Shown: piece by piece, positions 45,382 to 53,627 of the stretch | How the letters are laid out: each line of letters begins with the position of its first letter | Position numbering within the stretch: position 1 is the stretch's first letter | Origin: Stappia sp. | Lineage (GTDB): Bacteria; Pseudomonadota; Alphaproteobacteria; Rhizobiales; Stappiaceae | Direction of reading: 5' to 3' | Assembly (NCBI RefSeq): GCF_040110915.1 | Contig: NZ_CP157793.1 | Coordinates: forward strand, 2,554,939 to 2,618,938 | DNA length: 64,000 bases | Notes under the pieces: generated by a model | Told to the model about the DNA's origin: nothing | Database searches by the model: none | Seen by the model: only the letters and a program-made list of their open reading frames with translations | Program-made: the position numbers and the translations under genes

Positions 45382-45762
45382 CTCGCGGTCTTTCGGGTTT
45401 CGCGGTCTTTCCGGTTCGGGCGCACTCGGAACACCTGACGGCAGTCTCGTGCGATCACCGATTTCGCTGCTTCATCCGGCGGACATGCCAGCCCCGGGCG
45501 GCGCGCCGGCCCGCATCGGGCGGCCGCGCTTTGCTTCATTATCCCTGTTTCTTCCTGATTCGGCGAGCCCTTTCGCCCCGGCGCCTGCACGGATTGCCCC
45601 ATGCAGCATCCACCGCCCCCCCCGCACATTGCAAAGGTAACGACCGATTAACCCTAACTCCCGTTAACCTATTGTTTTTACGAGCTGTTCGGACTCGGGC
45701 GCCTAGCGTGACCGGGCAACGAGGACGCGTTGCGCAAACCGGTTACCAGGAAGGTACGACCC
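45382..45762. other. intergenic region between neuB and flagellin 1
   Basis: No gene in 381 bases. It contains TTAACC and GTTAACC half-sites at 45649 and 45663 with a following T-rich stretch (ATTGTTTTTACG), where a flagellin promoter is likely. I found no convincing -24/-12 sigma54 pair. The leader hairpin at 45716-45733 is listed separately. Confidence 0.4.
45716..45733 (+). promoter_or_regulatory. flagellin 1 leader hairpin with AGGAC loop
   Basis: GCAACG / CGTTGC arms (45716-45721, 45728-45733) enclose the loop AGGACG. It ends 30 bases before the ATG. The second flagellin has a different stem with the same AGGAC loop at a similar distance. Confidence 0.6.
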
Positions 45763-47151
45763 ATGAGTGTGACTCTCTCCGCTGGCGTTCGCCAGAACCT
45801 GAACTCCCTCCAGCAGACCGCCGACATGATGGCGCAGACGCAGAACCGTCTCGCCACCGGCAAGAAGGTCAACTCCGCGCTGGACAATCCGACCAACTTC
45901 TTCACCTCCAAGAGCCTGAACTCGCGCGCCAACGAACTGTCGAGCCTGCTCGACGGCATCTCCAACGCGACGAAGACGCTCGAAGCCGCCGACAACGGTA
46001 TCAAGGCGATCACCAAGCTGGTGGAAAGCGCCCAGTCGACGGCGCGTCAGGCGCTCCAGGACGGCGGCGCCGGAGCAGGCACGGTCGTGGAAAGCTCCTC
46101 GTCGATCTCCACCAACTCCCTGACGCCGGTCGCCGGTGAATCCATTCAGGATCAGGCCAAGCGTCAGACGCTGTCGAACCTCGGCTTCGAAAACGGCGAC
46201 ACGATTTCGGTTCAGTCGACCGATACGGAAACCGGGGCTGTCTCCAACATCGAGATCACCGTCGGCACCACTCAGAAAGTGGACGGCACCGGTCCGGTCG
46301 CGACCGTGCAGGACGCGGTCGACGTGATCAACGCCTCGGGCGTGGCCACGGCGGAAGTGACCGATGCCGGCAAGCTCAAGATCACCGGGAGCGACACCGA
46401 CACGCTGAACCTGACGGTCACCGATGCGGGCGGTGACGGCGAGACGACGGCCTCCTCGCAGGCCACCACGCTGGCCGCCTCGCTCGGCTTCGGCGCCAAC
46501 TCCAGCGTCGACCTGTCGGATCCGGCCGATGGTGACTATGTGGACGCCGGCGAGACCGACGTCACCTTCACCAATGGTACGGGAACGGGCGACGCCGACA
46601 GCCTGTCGATCACGACGCAGGCCAACCCGGCGGCGAACTCCTCGTCCCGCCAGAAGCTGGTGTCGCAGTTCAACGAGATCCTCGGTCAGATCGACGAACT
46701 CGCCGCGGATGCGAGCTACAACGGCGTCAACCTGATCAACTCCTCCTCCTCGAAGCTGACCGTGGCCTTCAACGAGAAGCGCGACGCGTCGTCGAAGTCG
46801 GAGCTGACGATCTCGGGTCAGGACCTCACCTCGTCGGGTCTCAACATCGGCAGCGTGTCGAGCATGAGCGATGCGGAGGCGAACGCGGCCCTCGACTCGC
46901 TGTCCAACGCCCTGACGTCGCTGCGCGAGGCCGGGTCGACCTTCGGTGCGAACCTCAACACGGTGACGATCCGCGAGGACTTCACCAACGACATGGTCAA
47001 CACCCTGCAGACGGGTGCGGACAACCTGGTGCTCGCCGATACCAATGAGGAAGGCGCCAACCTTCTGGCCCTGCAGACCCGTCAGTCGCTGTCCACGACC
47101 GCGCTGTCGCTGTCCTCGCAGTCGGACCAGGCGGTGCTGCGGCTTCTCTAA
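45763..47151 (+). CDS. flagellin 1
   Basis: 462 aa filament protein. Conserved N-terminal D0/D1: SVTLSAGVRQNLNSLQQTADMMAQTQNRLATGKKVNSALDNPTNFFTS. Conserved C-terminal D0/D1: NTLQTGADNLVLADTNEEGANLLALQTRQSLSTTALSLSSQSDQAVLRLL. The middle has a flagellin-hook-IN-like segment (VQDAVDVINASGVATAEVTDAGKLKITG). Ser/Thr-rich variable part, no cysteine. The start at 45763 (AGGAAGG upstream) matches the second flagellin; the upstream frame extension is not real. Likely glycosylated, given neighbours. Confidence 0.96.
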   Translation: MSVTLSAGVRQNLNSLQQTADMMAQTQNRLATGKKVNSALDNPTNFFTSKSLNSRANELSSLLDGISNATKTLEAADNGIKAITKLVESAQSTARQALQDGGAGAGTVVESSSSISTNSLTPVAGESIQDQAKRQTLSNLGFENGDTISVQSTDTETGAVSNIEITVGTTQKVDGTGPVATVQDAVDVINASGVATAEVTDAGKLKITGSDTDTLNLTVTDAGGDGETTASSQATTLAASLGFGANSSVDLSDPADGDYVDAGETDVTFTNGTGTGDADSLSITTQANPAANSSSRQKLVSQFNEILGQIDELAADASYNGVNLINSSSSKLTVAFNEKRDASSKSELTISGQDLTSSGLNIGSVSSMSDAEANAALDSLSNALTSLREAGSTFGANLNTVTIREDFTNDMVNTLQTGADNLVLADTNEEGANLLALQTRQSLSTTALSLSSQSDQAVLRLL

Positions 47152-47177
47152 GTCGCAAGCGACACACCGAGCCTTTG

Positions 47178-47209
47178 AAAGCGGCGGGTTTCGACCCGCC
47201 GCTTTTTTT
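47178..47209 (+). terminator. intrinsic terminator of flagellin 1
   Basis: Twelve-bp stem AAAGCGGCGGGT / ACCCGCCGCTTT with TTCG tetraloop, followed by a T run to 47209. Textbook Rho-independent terminator 27 bases after the stop. Confidence 0.92.
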
Positions 47210-47303
47210 GAGTCGGTTGCGATAGGGTTAACAAACCCTTTGTAGGAACAGGCATATTCGGAAAGCGTGAAAGAGGTTGTTAACCTTAAATTAGCGTTTC
47301 CCC

Positions 47304-47339
47304 GCCAGTCTGGCTGCGAGCCTCAGGACGAGGCTGCCA
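47304..47339 (+). promoter_or_regulatory. flagellin 2 leader hairpin with AGGAC loop and competing stem
   Basis: AGCCTC / GAGGCT (47319-47324, 47330-47335) enclose the loop AGGAC. The outer TGGC (47311-47314) can pair with GCCA at 47336-47339, or alternatively with GCCA at 47304-47307. The element ends 31-35 bases before the ATG, as in flagellin 1. Confidence 0.6.
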
Positions 47340-47369
47340 CCGCTTTGGACAGCCAGAAAGGAATTCCGA

Positions 47370-48761
47370 ATGTCCGATATCACCCTTTCCGCCGGCGTGC
47401 GTCAGAACCTGCTGACGCTCCAGAACACCGCCGACATGATGGCGTCGACGCAAAACAAGCTTGCCACCGGCAAGAAGGTCAACTCGGCGCTCGACAATCC
47501 GACCAACTTCTTCACCTCGCAGGCCCTCTCGGCCCGCGCCAACGACCTCAACAACCTGCTCGACGGCATCGGCAACGCGATCAAGACGATCGAGGCCGCC
47601 GACAACGGTATCACCGCCATCACCAAGCTGGTGGAAAGCGCCCAGTCGACGGCCCGTCAGGCATTGCAGGACGGAACAGCCGGCTCCGGCACGGTCGTGG
47701 AAAGCTCCTCGTCGATCTCCACCAACCTGCTGACGCCGGTTGCCGGTGAATCGATCCAGGATCAGGCCAAGCGCCAGACCCTGTCGAACCTCGGCTTCGG
47801 CGCCGGCGACACGATCACGGTGCAGACGACCGACACCAACACCGGCGCGGTCTCCGACATCAGCATCACGGTCGGCACCACGCAGAAGGTGGACGGCACC
47901 GGCCCGGTCGCGACCGTCGAGGACGTGCTCGACGTGATCAACGCCTCGGGCGTCGCCACGGCGGAAGTCACCGACGCCGGCAAGTTCAAGCTCACCGGCG
48001 CGGACGCCGACACGGTCAACCTGACGATCACCGACGCAAGCGGTGACGGCGAGACGACGGCCTCTTCGCAGGCGACCACGCTGGCCGCATCGCTCGGCTT
48101 CGGCTCGAACTCTTCCATCGACCTGTCCGATCCGGCCGATGGCGACTTCGTGGACGCGGGCGAAACCGCGGTCAACTTCACCAACGGCACCGGCACCGGC
48201 GACGCCGACAGCCTGTCGATCACCACCCAGGCCAATCCGGCGGCGAACTCCACCACCCGCCAGAAGCTGGTCACCCAGTTCAACGACATCCTGGGCCAGA
48301 TCGACAAGCTCGCCGACGACTCGAGCTTCAACGGCATCAACCTGATCAACTCCTCCTCCTCGAAGCTGACCGTGGCCTTCAACGAGAAGCGCGACGCGGC
48401 CTCGAAGTCGGAGCTGACCATTCAGGGCGAGGACCTCACCTCCTCGGGCCTCAACATCACCAATGTGACGAGCCTCAACGACACCGAGGCGAACGCCGCG
48501 CTGGACGAACTCTCGGACGCCCTGGTGACCCTGCGCGAGGCCGGATCGAAGTTCGGTTCGAACCTCTCCACGGTGCAGATCCGCAAGGATTACACCAAGT
48601 CGTCGGTCAACACCCTGCAGACGGGTGCGGACAACCTGGTGCTCGCCGACACCAACGAGGAAGGCGCCAACCTTCTGGCCCTGCAGACCCGCCAGCAGCT
48701 GTCCACCACGGCGCTGTCGCTGTCCTCGCAGGCCGACCAGGCGGTGCTGCGTCTCTTCTAA
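47370..48761 (+). CDS. flagellin 2
   Basis: 463 aa, a tandem paralogue of flagellin 1 that is near identical in both ends and also closely similar in the middle (VEDVLDVINASGVATAEVTDAGKFKLTG). It starts SDITLSAGVRQNLLTLQNTADMMASTQNKLATGKKVNSALDNP. AAAGGA lies upstream of the ATG. It has its own leader and terminator, so the two flagellins are transcribed separately. Confidence 0.96.
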   Translation: MSDITLSAGVRQNLLTLQNTADMMASTQNKLATGKKVNSALDNPTNFFTSQALSARANDLNNLLDGIGNAIKTIEAADNGITAITKLVESAQSTARQALQDGTAGSGTVVESSSSISTNLLTPVAGESIQDQAKRQTLSNLGFGAGDTITVQTTDTNTGAVSDISITVGTTQKVDGTGPVATVEDVLDVINASGVATAEVTDAGKFKLTGADADTVNLTITDASGDGETTASSQATTLAASLGFGSNSSIDLSDPADGDFVDAGETAVNFTNGTGTGDADSLSITTQANPAANSTTRQKLVTQFNDILGQIDKLADDSSFNGINLINSSSSKLTVAFNEKRDAASKSELTIQGEDLTSSGLNITNVTSLNDTEANAALDELSDALVTLREAGSKFGSNLSTVQIRKDYTKSSVNTLQTGADNLVLADTNEEGANLLALQTRQQLSTTALSLSSQADQAVLRLF

Positions 48762-48793
48762 GCCGATCGTCCCTCTCGGACCGCTCGAAATCG

Positions 48794-48822
48794 GGGCGGC
48801 GGGTCATCCCGCCGCCCTTTTT
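48794..48822 (+). terminator. intrinsic terminator of flagellin 2
   Basis: Ten-bp stem GGGCGGCGGG / CCCGCCGCCC with loop TCAT, followed by five T residues. Rho-independent terminator. Confidence 0.92.
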
Positions 48823-48984
48823 CGTGCGCGCGGCTCCCGCCCCACGGCACGGTCGCGCGCCTCGCCGGGCCCGAGCAAGCGCGCCGTTCTCCGCCAGCGC
48901 CACCCCAAGCCTGATCGGTCGCGATACAGGATGGACAGCCGGCGCACGGACGTAAGAAATTTTTACCCACCTTATACGAATACT

Positions 48985-49013
48985 GATCGGCAATTATTTC
49001 CGATCTATTTTTT
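48985..49013 (+). promoter_or_regulatory. hairpin with T run in the flbT leader
   Basis: GATCGG / CCGATC arms (48985-48990, 49000-49005) with an AT-rich nine-base loop, followed by TATTTTTTCC. It could be a weak terminator or attenuator before flbT, depending on where flbT transcription starts. The gap 48762-49082 is AT-rich from 48955 on and has no gene. Confidence 0.45.
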
Positions 49014-49029
49014 CCTGGATACCCGAGGA

Positions 49030-49044
49030 TAATTACTGTAATTA
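49030..49044. promoter_or_regulatory. perfect palindrome 40 bases upstream of flbT
   Basis: TAATTAC-T-GTAATTA, a 15-base perfect palindrome in the flbT leader. Likely an operator or part of the promoter; the binding protein is unknown. Confidence 0.45.
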
Positions 49045-49082
49045 CTTGTTGCTTGAATCAACCAGCTATGCGATTCTCAATC

Positions 49083-49577
49083 ATGGCCTTGAAGATCGAA
49101 CTTCGCCCCCGGGAACGATTTATCGTCGGGTCGACCGTCATCACCAATGGCGATCACCGCACGCATATCTTCATCGAGGGCGACGAACCGATCCTGCGGG
49201 AGAAGGACATCTACACCGCGGCAACGGCCAATACGCCGGCGAAACGGATCTACCTGGCGATCCAGCTGATGTACCTGAACCGGGACATCAGCAGGCACAG
49301 GGAGATCTACTTCGACCTGGTGAGGGACTTCGTCGAGGCGGCGCCGAGCGCCATGCGGCTCGTGGACAGGATCAACAATGAGATCTTAACCGGATCCCTT
49401 TACGTTGCCCTGAAGCGAGCAAGGGATCTGGTCGAGTACGAACGGGAACTGATCGAGAATGTACAATCAGGCCACCGCAGCATATCAGCAGACGACGCAG
49501 TCGACCGTGAGCCCGAGGGAGCTGGAAGCGACCCTGTTGCTGAGGGCGGCCGCACGCCTTCAGGCGGTCAAGGATGA
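49083..49577 (+). CDS. flbT: flagellin mRNA regulator FlbT
   Basis: FlbT (164 aa) binds flagellin mRNA leaders in Caulobacter and represses their translation until the hook is complete; in other genera it can act positively. Typical: ALKIELRPRERFIVGSTVITNGD, LREKDIYTAATANTPAKRIYLAIQLMYL, EILTGSLYVALKRARDLVEYERELI. The C-terminal 40 residues (after about 125) are not conserved-looking and overlap flaF out of frame. Start chosen at 49083, where conserved sequence begins. Confidence 0.93.
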   Translation: MALKIELRPRERFIVGSTVITNGDHRTHIFIEGDEPILREKDIYTAATANTPAKRIYLAIQLMYLNRDISRHREIYFDLVRDFVEAAPSAMRLVDRINNEILTGSLYVALKRARDLVEYERELIENVQSGHRSISADDAVDREPEGAGSDPVAEGGRTPSGGQG

Positions 49578-49827
49578 CTGGGACACGGGCGGTTCCGTCA
49601 CCCTCGACGAGGCGCTGACCTACAATCGTCGCCTCTGGACGATCCTGGCGACGTCGGTCACCAGCGAGGACAACCCGCTGCCGCTCGAGCTCAAGCAGAA
49701 CCTCGGGTCGCTCGGCGCCTTCATCCTCAAGCACACGCTCGACGTGATGACCAATCCGAGCCCGGAGCGGCTGACGACGCTGATCCAGATCAACCGCAAC
49801 ATCGCGCAGGGGCTGCGCGGCACCTGA
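49459..49827 (+). CDS. flaF: flagellin synthesis regulator FlaF
   Basis: FlaF (122 aa) works with FlbT and acts as a flagellin chaperone/regulator. It starts MYNQATAAYQQTTQSTVSPRELEATLLLRAAARLQ, exactly as in relatives, with YNRRLWTILATSVTSEDNPLPLELKQNLGSLGAFI as the core. The start lies 119 bases inside flbT in another frame, so the genes overlap extensively and are probably translationally coupled. Confidence 0.93.
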   Translation: MYNQATAAYQQTTQSTVSPRELEATLLLRAAARLQAVKDDWDTGGSVTLDEALTYNRRLWTILATSVTSEDNPLPLELKQNLGSLGAFILKHTLDVMTNPSPERLTTLIQINRNIAQGLRGT

Positions 49828-49867
49828 GGCCGCACGGCCCTTCCGAAATCCCCGCCCCTTGCCTTGC

Positions 49868-49894
49868 AACGCCGGCTCCTGCAGCCGGCGTTTT
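49868..49894 (+). terminator. terminator after flaF
   Basis: AACGCCGGCT / AGCCGGCGTT, perfect ten-bp stem, loop CCTGC, followed by TTCG. Short T tract, but good position 40 bases past flaF. Confidence 0.7.
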
Positions 49895-49920
49895 CGCGTG
49901 TCCCTCTCCGGCGCCCTCCC

Positions 49921-49977
49921 AACAGACAGATCCCAAACGAAAAGGGACCGGCCCGCGGGCCGGCCCCTTCGTCTGTT
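49921..49977 (-). terminator. large hairpin terminating flgL transcripts
   Basis: The centre is a perfect 16-base palindrome (49948-49963), flanked by GGG/CCC and AA/TT pairs and, further out, AACAGAC (49921-49927) against GTCTGTT (49971-49977). On the flgL strand the stem is followed by TTTTCGTTT, so it suits a terminator for the flgE-flgK-flgL side. Confidence 0.6.
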
Positions 49978-50070
49978 TGCGCATTCTGCGCGGCCAAGTC
50001 CATTTGCGCATTCTGCGCGGCCCGGTGCGTTTGCGCGTTCTGCGCGGTCGCCCGGCGCCTTCTGCGCCGG
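49976..50070. repeat. 27-bp tandem repeat (three copies plus a diverged fourth)
   Basis: Units start at 49976, 50003 and 50030, each TTTGCGC(A/G)TTCTGCGCGG plus nine variable bases; a diverged partial unit (CCTTCTGCGCCGGG) follows from about 50058. It lies between flaF and flgL in non-coding DNA. Confidence 0.85.
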
Positions 50071-50100
50071 GATACATCTCCGACGGGCGATGGAGCGCCG

Positions 50101-51639
50101 TCAGAGATAATTGGCGAGCGACAGGTTGAGCGTCATGCTCGTCGCCTGATAGCTGATCTCCAGCGAGGTCCGCAGCGACAGAAGCTTGATCGCGACCTCT
50201 TCCTTGTCGATCCCCTCGATCTCGTCGATCACGCCCTTCACCGAGCCTTCCGCGACGCGGTGACGGGTTTCGGCATCCGCGACCGTGCGCTGCACGGCGG
50301 CGAACTCCATGTGATTGCGGCGAATGCCCGAGGATTCGGCGCCCGGCGGCGTCATGCCGTCGTAGGCGCGCTGTGCCATTTCCTCGTAGAATTTCTGATT
50401 GTCCGGCTGGCCGGAGGAGAAGTCCGAGGCGACCAGCGCGGCGAGCGACTGCACCACCTCGCGGTAGGCGGCCTCGTTGGCGCGGGCGCCGTAATTGACG
50501 GTGAGATTCTCGTCGACCGTGGCGCGCACGTCCGTCCGGGGATTGCCGGGCGAATTGTCGCCGGTGTACCAGGCGACCGTATCCGCCGTGCCGTCGCGCA
50601 GGGTGGTCGCCGTGGTGAAATCGTCCGGCGGGCCGGCCGTGGGCACGACACGGGCCATCGGCTGATACCCGGGAGGCGCCGGCGACTTGGGCGCGGTGTC
50701 GAAGAAGGCCTCCGAGGCGCGCACCGTGGAGGCCGCCTTCAGCTCGGTATTGGCCGCCCGCGTCAAGGCGCTGTCGAGCGCGTCCTTGAAGAACTGCGCC
50801 GTGTCGTCCGGCGTCGCGCCGCGCTGGAAGGTGAATTCGGGATCGTCGGGACCGCCGAAAACGCCCAGTTCCACCTCACTCTTCGTCCCGTCCGGCAGCG
50901 TGAAGAACACCCGGATCCCCTCGCCCGGCTCCGGCTGACCGGCAAAGTCGATATCGAGCGAGGCCGGCGGCCCGGCGGTCTGGGTCACATTCACATTGGA
51001 GGCGCCGACGGAGATGCTGTCGATCTTCATCCCGAAGGGATGCGTCCCGTCCTCGGCGAGACTGACCTGCGTGCCGGTGCGCGCGGTGGTCAGACGGCCG
51101 TTGCCGAGCGGGCCCAGGTCGGCCTGATTGTACTCGTCGATCACCGTTTTCAGCCCGGCGTAATTGCCGTCACCCTCGAGAATGTAGTCGAGGCTCTGAA
51201 CCGGGAGCGTGTCCGCCTCCTTGCCGGAGAAGAGATAGCGGCCGCCGACATCGGTGTTCAGATGCGCCATGAATTCGCGCAAGGAAATCTCGGAGGACGT
51301 CTGCGACGACGTCCGCCCGTCGCTGAAGATCTCGAAGTTGTTGCGATCGGCGGCCTTCTTGCCCTCGATGCGGATGTTTTCCAGACGTTCGCTGGTCTTG
51401 TCGAGCGTGTCGAGGCGCAGGTCGGCGATCTGGATCGTCTGCTTGTAGACGCCGATTTCCGAAAGCTGCTGGCGCAGCGACAGGTCGAGCACACGCTCCG
51501 AACCCAGGCCGCCATAGGTTTCGGATTTGAGACCGGTGCCGAGCTGGCGATTCAGCTCGTTCATGTCGTTGCGCAGCTTCGTCAGTTGCGCCGCCATGCC
51601 CGGCGCCTGGAACCCGCTGCCATAGGGTGTGATCGCCAT
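50101..51639 (-). CDS. flgL: flagellar hook-filament junction protein FlgL
   Basis: FlgL (512 aa), longer than enterobacterial FlgL (about 317), with an extra middle region. The N-terminal flagellin-like half has AAQLTKLRNDMNELNRQLGTGLKSETYGGLGSERVLDLSLRQQLSEI; MAHLNTDVGGRYLFSGKEAD is the usual FlgL landmark; the C-terminal helix is EVAIKLLSLRTSLEISYQATSMTLNLSLANYL. Seven bases after flgK on the same strand. Confidence 0.94.
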   Translation of the reverse strand: MAITPYGSGFQAPGMAAQLTKLRNDMNELNRQLGTGLKSETYGGLGSERVLDLSLRQQLSEIGVYKQTIQIADLRLDTLDKTSERLENIRIEGKKAADRNNFEIFSDGRTSSQTSSEISLREFMAHLNTDVGGRYLFSGKEADTLPVQSLDYILEGDGNYAGLKTVIDEYNQADLGPLGNGRLTTARTGTQVSLAEDGTHPFGMKIDSISVGASNVNVTQTAGPPASLDIDFAGQPEPGEGIRVFFTLPDGTKSEVELGVFGGPDDPEFTFQRGATPDDTAQFFKDALDSALTRAANTELKAASTVRASEAFFDTAPKSPAPPGYQPMARVVPTAGPPDDFTTATTLRDGTADTVAWYTGDNSPGNPRTDVRATVDENLTVNYGARANEAAYREVVQSLAALVASDFSSGQPDNQKFYEEMAQRAYDGMTPPGAESSGIRRNHMEFAAVQRTVADAETRHRVAEGSVKGVIDEIEGIDKEEVAIKLLSLRTSLEISYQATSMTLNLSLANYL

Positions 51640-51646
51640 TTCGGGT

Positions 51647-53530
51647 CTAGCTCCGGATCAGGATGTCGTAGAGTTCGCGCACGACCTGCATGACGCGCGC
51701 GTTCGCCGCATAGGCGTTCTGCAGTTGCACGAGCTGCGCCAGTTCCTCGTCGACACTGACCTTGGACGAGGCGTCGAGCCGCGACTTGAGGTTGGACGTC
51801 ACCACCTCCTGCCCCGTCGCGGTGGCCTTGGCCTGGGCGTAGCGCCCGCTCTGATGCGAGACGGCCGCGGTGACGAAGTCGTTGATCGACCCCTCGAAGA
51901 CGGAGCTCGCGCCGCCGATGCGCGTTCCGGGAGAGAAGGCGGCCTTGGTGAGCGTCAGCTTGTCGAGCACCGCCTGGGGCCGGGTCGCATCGCCGCTGGC
52001 GATGCCCGAGGCATATTCCACCAGCAACGACGGATCCGTCTGGAAGGTCGAACTGACGTTGATCCGCGCCGCGAAGCCGGGCGTGCTCGGGCGCCCGTCG
52101 GCAAGCCCGGTGAAGGGCTGCCCGCCGTCGTCCACGAACAGCGCGAAGGCATCGGCATGCACCGACGGCCCGCTTGCGGTTTCATTGGTGACGGCGTTTT
52201 CGATGCGCACCGAGGCCGGCGCGGTGCTTTCCAGCCGCAGCGTCGATCCGCCCGGATTGGCGACGGCGAAGGTGCCCGCGCCGATGCGCGCGTCCCCGTC
52301 GAGCGCCGCCTGGATATTGCCGGCGATGGTCGCATAGTTGCCGCTGGAGAAATCCACCGCGAGGAAGATCGAATCCGGGTCGTTCGTCGCGGTCAGCGCC
52401 GGCGGCTCGGGACCGTCCGAACGGTAGAGGGTCACCGACTTGGTGCGTCCTGTGCCGAGATCCTTGTAGTCGAAGGACAGGCTGTCGCCGGGCTGGAGAT
52501 TGGCGAGATCGAGTTCGTAGCCCGTCTGCGTGCCGCTCGCCGGATAGGCCGTGCCCGGCTCCACATGGGTGGAGAAGGCGCGCGCGACGCCGGCCGCCAG
52601 TTCGTCGAGCTGCGTCTGCGCATCGGCCAGCGCGCCGTCGCGCATGGCCACCAGGCCGGCGAGCGAGCCCGAGCGCAGCGTCTTGGTCGCCAGCAGGTCG
52701 ATCTTGCTGCCTTCGGAGTTTTCCAGGGTCAGCGTGCCGACCCGGCGCTGCGACGGATCGACGTCATAGAGCGACGTCGCGCTCACGTTGCCGCGCGCGT
52801 CGAAGGTCAGCCGCATGGTGTCGACATCGTAGAGCGGCGTGCCGCCGGAGGTGTGCACGCGCACCCCGCCCTGCTCGGTCGGTTTCACCTCGATGTCGAT
52901 GAAGCCCGACAGTTCCTCCAGCAGCATGTCGCGCTGGTCCATCAGCCCGACCGGCTTGTCGCCGTCCTGGCTCGCCGCGATGATCTGGCGGTCGATGTCC
53001 TTGATGTTGCCGAGCAGATCGTTCACCCGATCGACCTGGTCGGCGATCTGGTACTCGACCTCCTGCCGCATGCCCTGGATGTCGTCGGACATGCTGTTGA
53101 GCTTGGCGGCGAGTTCCCCCGCCGCGCGGACCATCTCGAGCCGGTTGGTATAGGCCTCCGGCCCCGCGACCAGGTTGGAGACGGACGAGGTGAAGGCGTT
53201 GACCGTCGCCGCCAGCGAGCCGGGGTCCTGGATCGTGCCGAACAGCGTGTCGAGCCGCGCGGTGTATTGCTCGGCGACGCCGGCGTAGTTCGACTCGGCG
53301 AGCGAGGTGCGATACTGCCCCTGCACCGCCTCGTCGAGATAGCGCCGCATGCTGTCGGTATCGACGCCGGTGACGATCCCGTTGCCGTCGTAGGTGACCG
53401 ACGCGGAGACGGACTTGCGCGTGTAGCCGACCGTATCGGCATTGGCGATGTTGGTGGCCGCGACGTCGAGCTGGCGCTGGTTGAAGCCCAGTCCGATCAA
53501 GGCGGTGTTGAGTGCGCTGCTCAGTCCCAT
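51647..53530 (-). CDS. flgK: flagellar hook-associated protein FlgK
   Basis: FlgK (627 aa), the first hook-filament junction protein. N-terminal: SSALNTALIGLGFNQRQLDVAATNIANADTVGYTRKSVSASV. Mid: DQRDMLLEELSGFIDIEVK, conserved in FlgK. C-terminal: VSVDEELAQLVQLQNAYAANARVMQVVRELYDILIRS. Follows flgE after 97 bases that contain two stem-loops. Confidence 0.95.
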   Translation of the reverse strand: MGLSSALNTALIGLGFNQRQLDVAATNIANADTVGYTRKSVSASVTYDGNGIVTGVDTDSMRRYLDEAVQGQYRTSLAESNYAGVAEQYTARLDTLFGTIQDPGSLAATVNAFTSSVSNLVAGPEAYTNRLEMVRAAGELAAKLNSMSDDIQGMRQEVEYQIADQVDRVNDLLGNIKDIDRQIIAASQDGDKPVGLMDQRDMLLEELSGFIDIEVKPTEQGGVRVHTSGGTPLYDVDTMRLTFDARGNVSATSLYDVDPSQRRVGTLTLENSEGSKIDLLATKTLRSGSLAGLVAMRDGALADAQTQLDELAAGVARAFSTHVEPGTAYPASGTQTGYELDLANLQPGDSLSFDYKDLGTGRTKSVTLYRSDGPEPPALTATNDPDSIFLAVDFSSGNYATIAGNIQAALDGDARIGAGTFAVANPGGSTLRLESTAPASVRIENAVTNETASGPSVHADAFALFVDDGGQPFTGLADGRPSTPGFAARINVSSTFQTDPSLLVEYASGIASGDATRPQAVLDKLTLTKAAFSPGTRIGGASSVFEGSINDFVTAAVSHQSGRYAQAKATATGQEVVTSNLKSRLDASSKVSVDEELAQLVQLQNAYAANARVMQVVRELYDILIRS

Positions 53531-53560
53531 CGTATCCTGCGGCCCGTTGCGTCACGCGGC

Positions 53561-53618
53561 ACCCGCCGATGCGGGTCGGCGCCGGCCCCCGGACGGATGC
53601 CGAGGGGACCGGCGCCGA
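53561..53618 (-). other. paired stem-loops between flgE and flgK
   Basis: Two inverted repeats: TCGGCGCCGG / CCGGCGCCGA (53576-53585, 53609-53618) and ACCCGC / GCGGGT (53561-53566, 53571-53576). No T run on the flgE strand, so they probably stabilise or process the flgE message rather than end it. Confidence 0.45.
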
Positions 53619-53627
53619 TGGTTGCCC

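Noticed and set aside
45695..45735. sigma54 promoter for flagellin 1 (GG-N10-GC near 45714)
   Set aside because: Only the bare GG-N10-GC spacing fits; the flanking bases do not match TGGCACG/TTGC, and the segment is the leader hairpin.
50000..50100. 27-bp repeats as a CRISPR array
   Set aside because: Units are directly adjacent with no unique spacers, and no cas genes are nearby.
49864..51693. 609-codon plus-strand open frame over flgL
   Set aside because: Antisense to flgL and reads the 27-bp repeats; no support.
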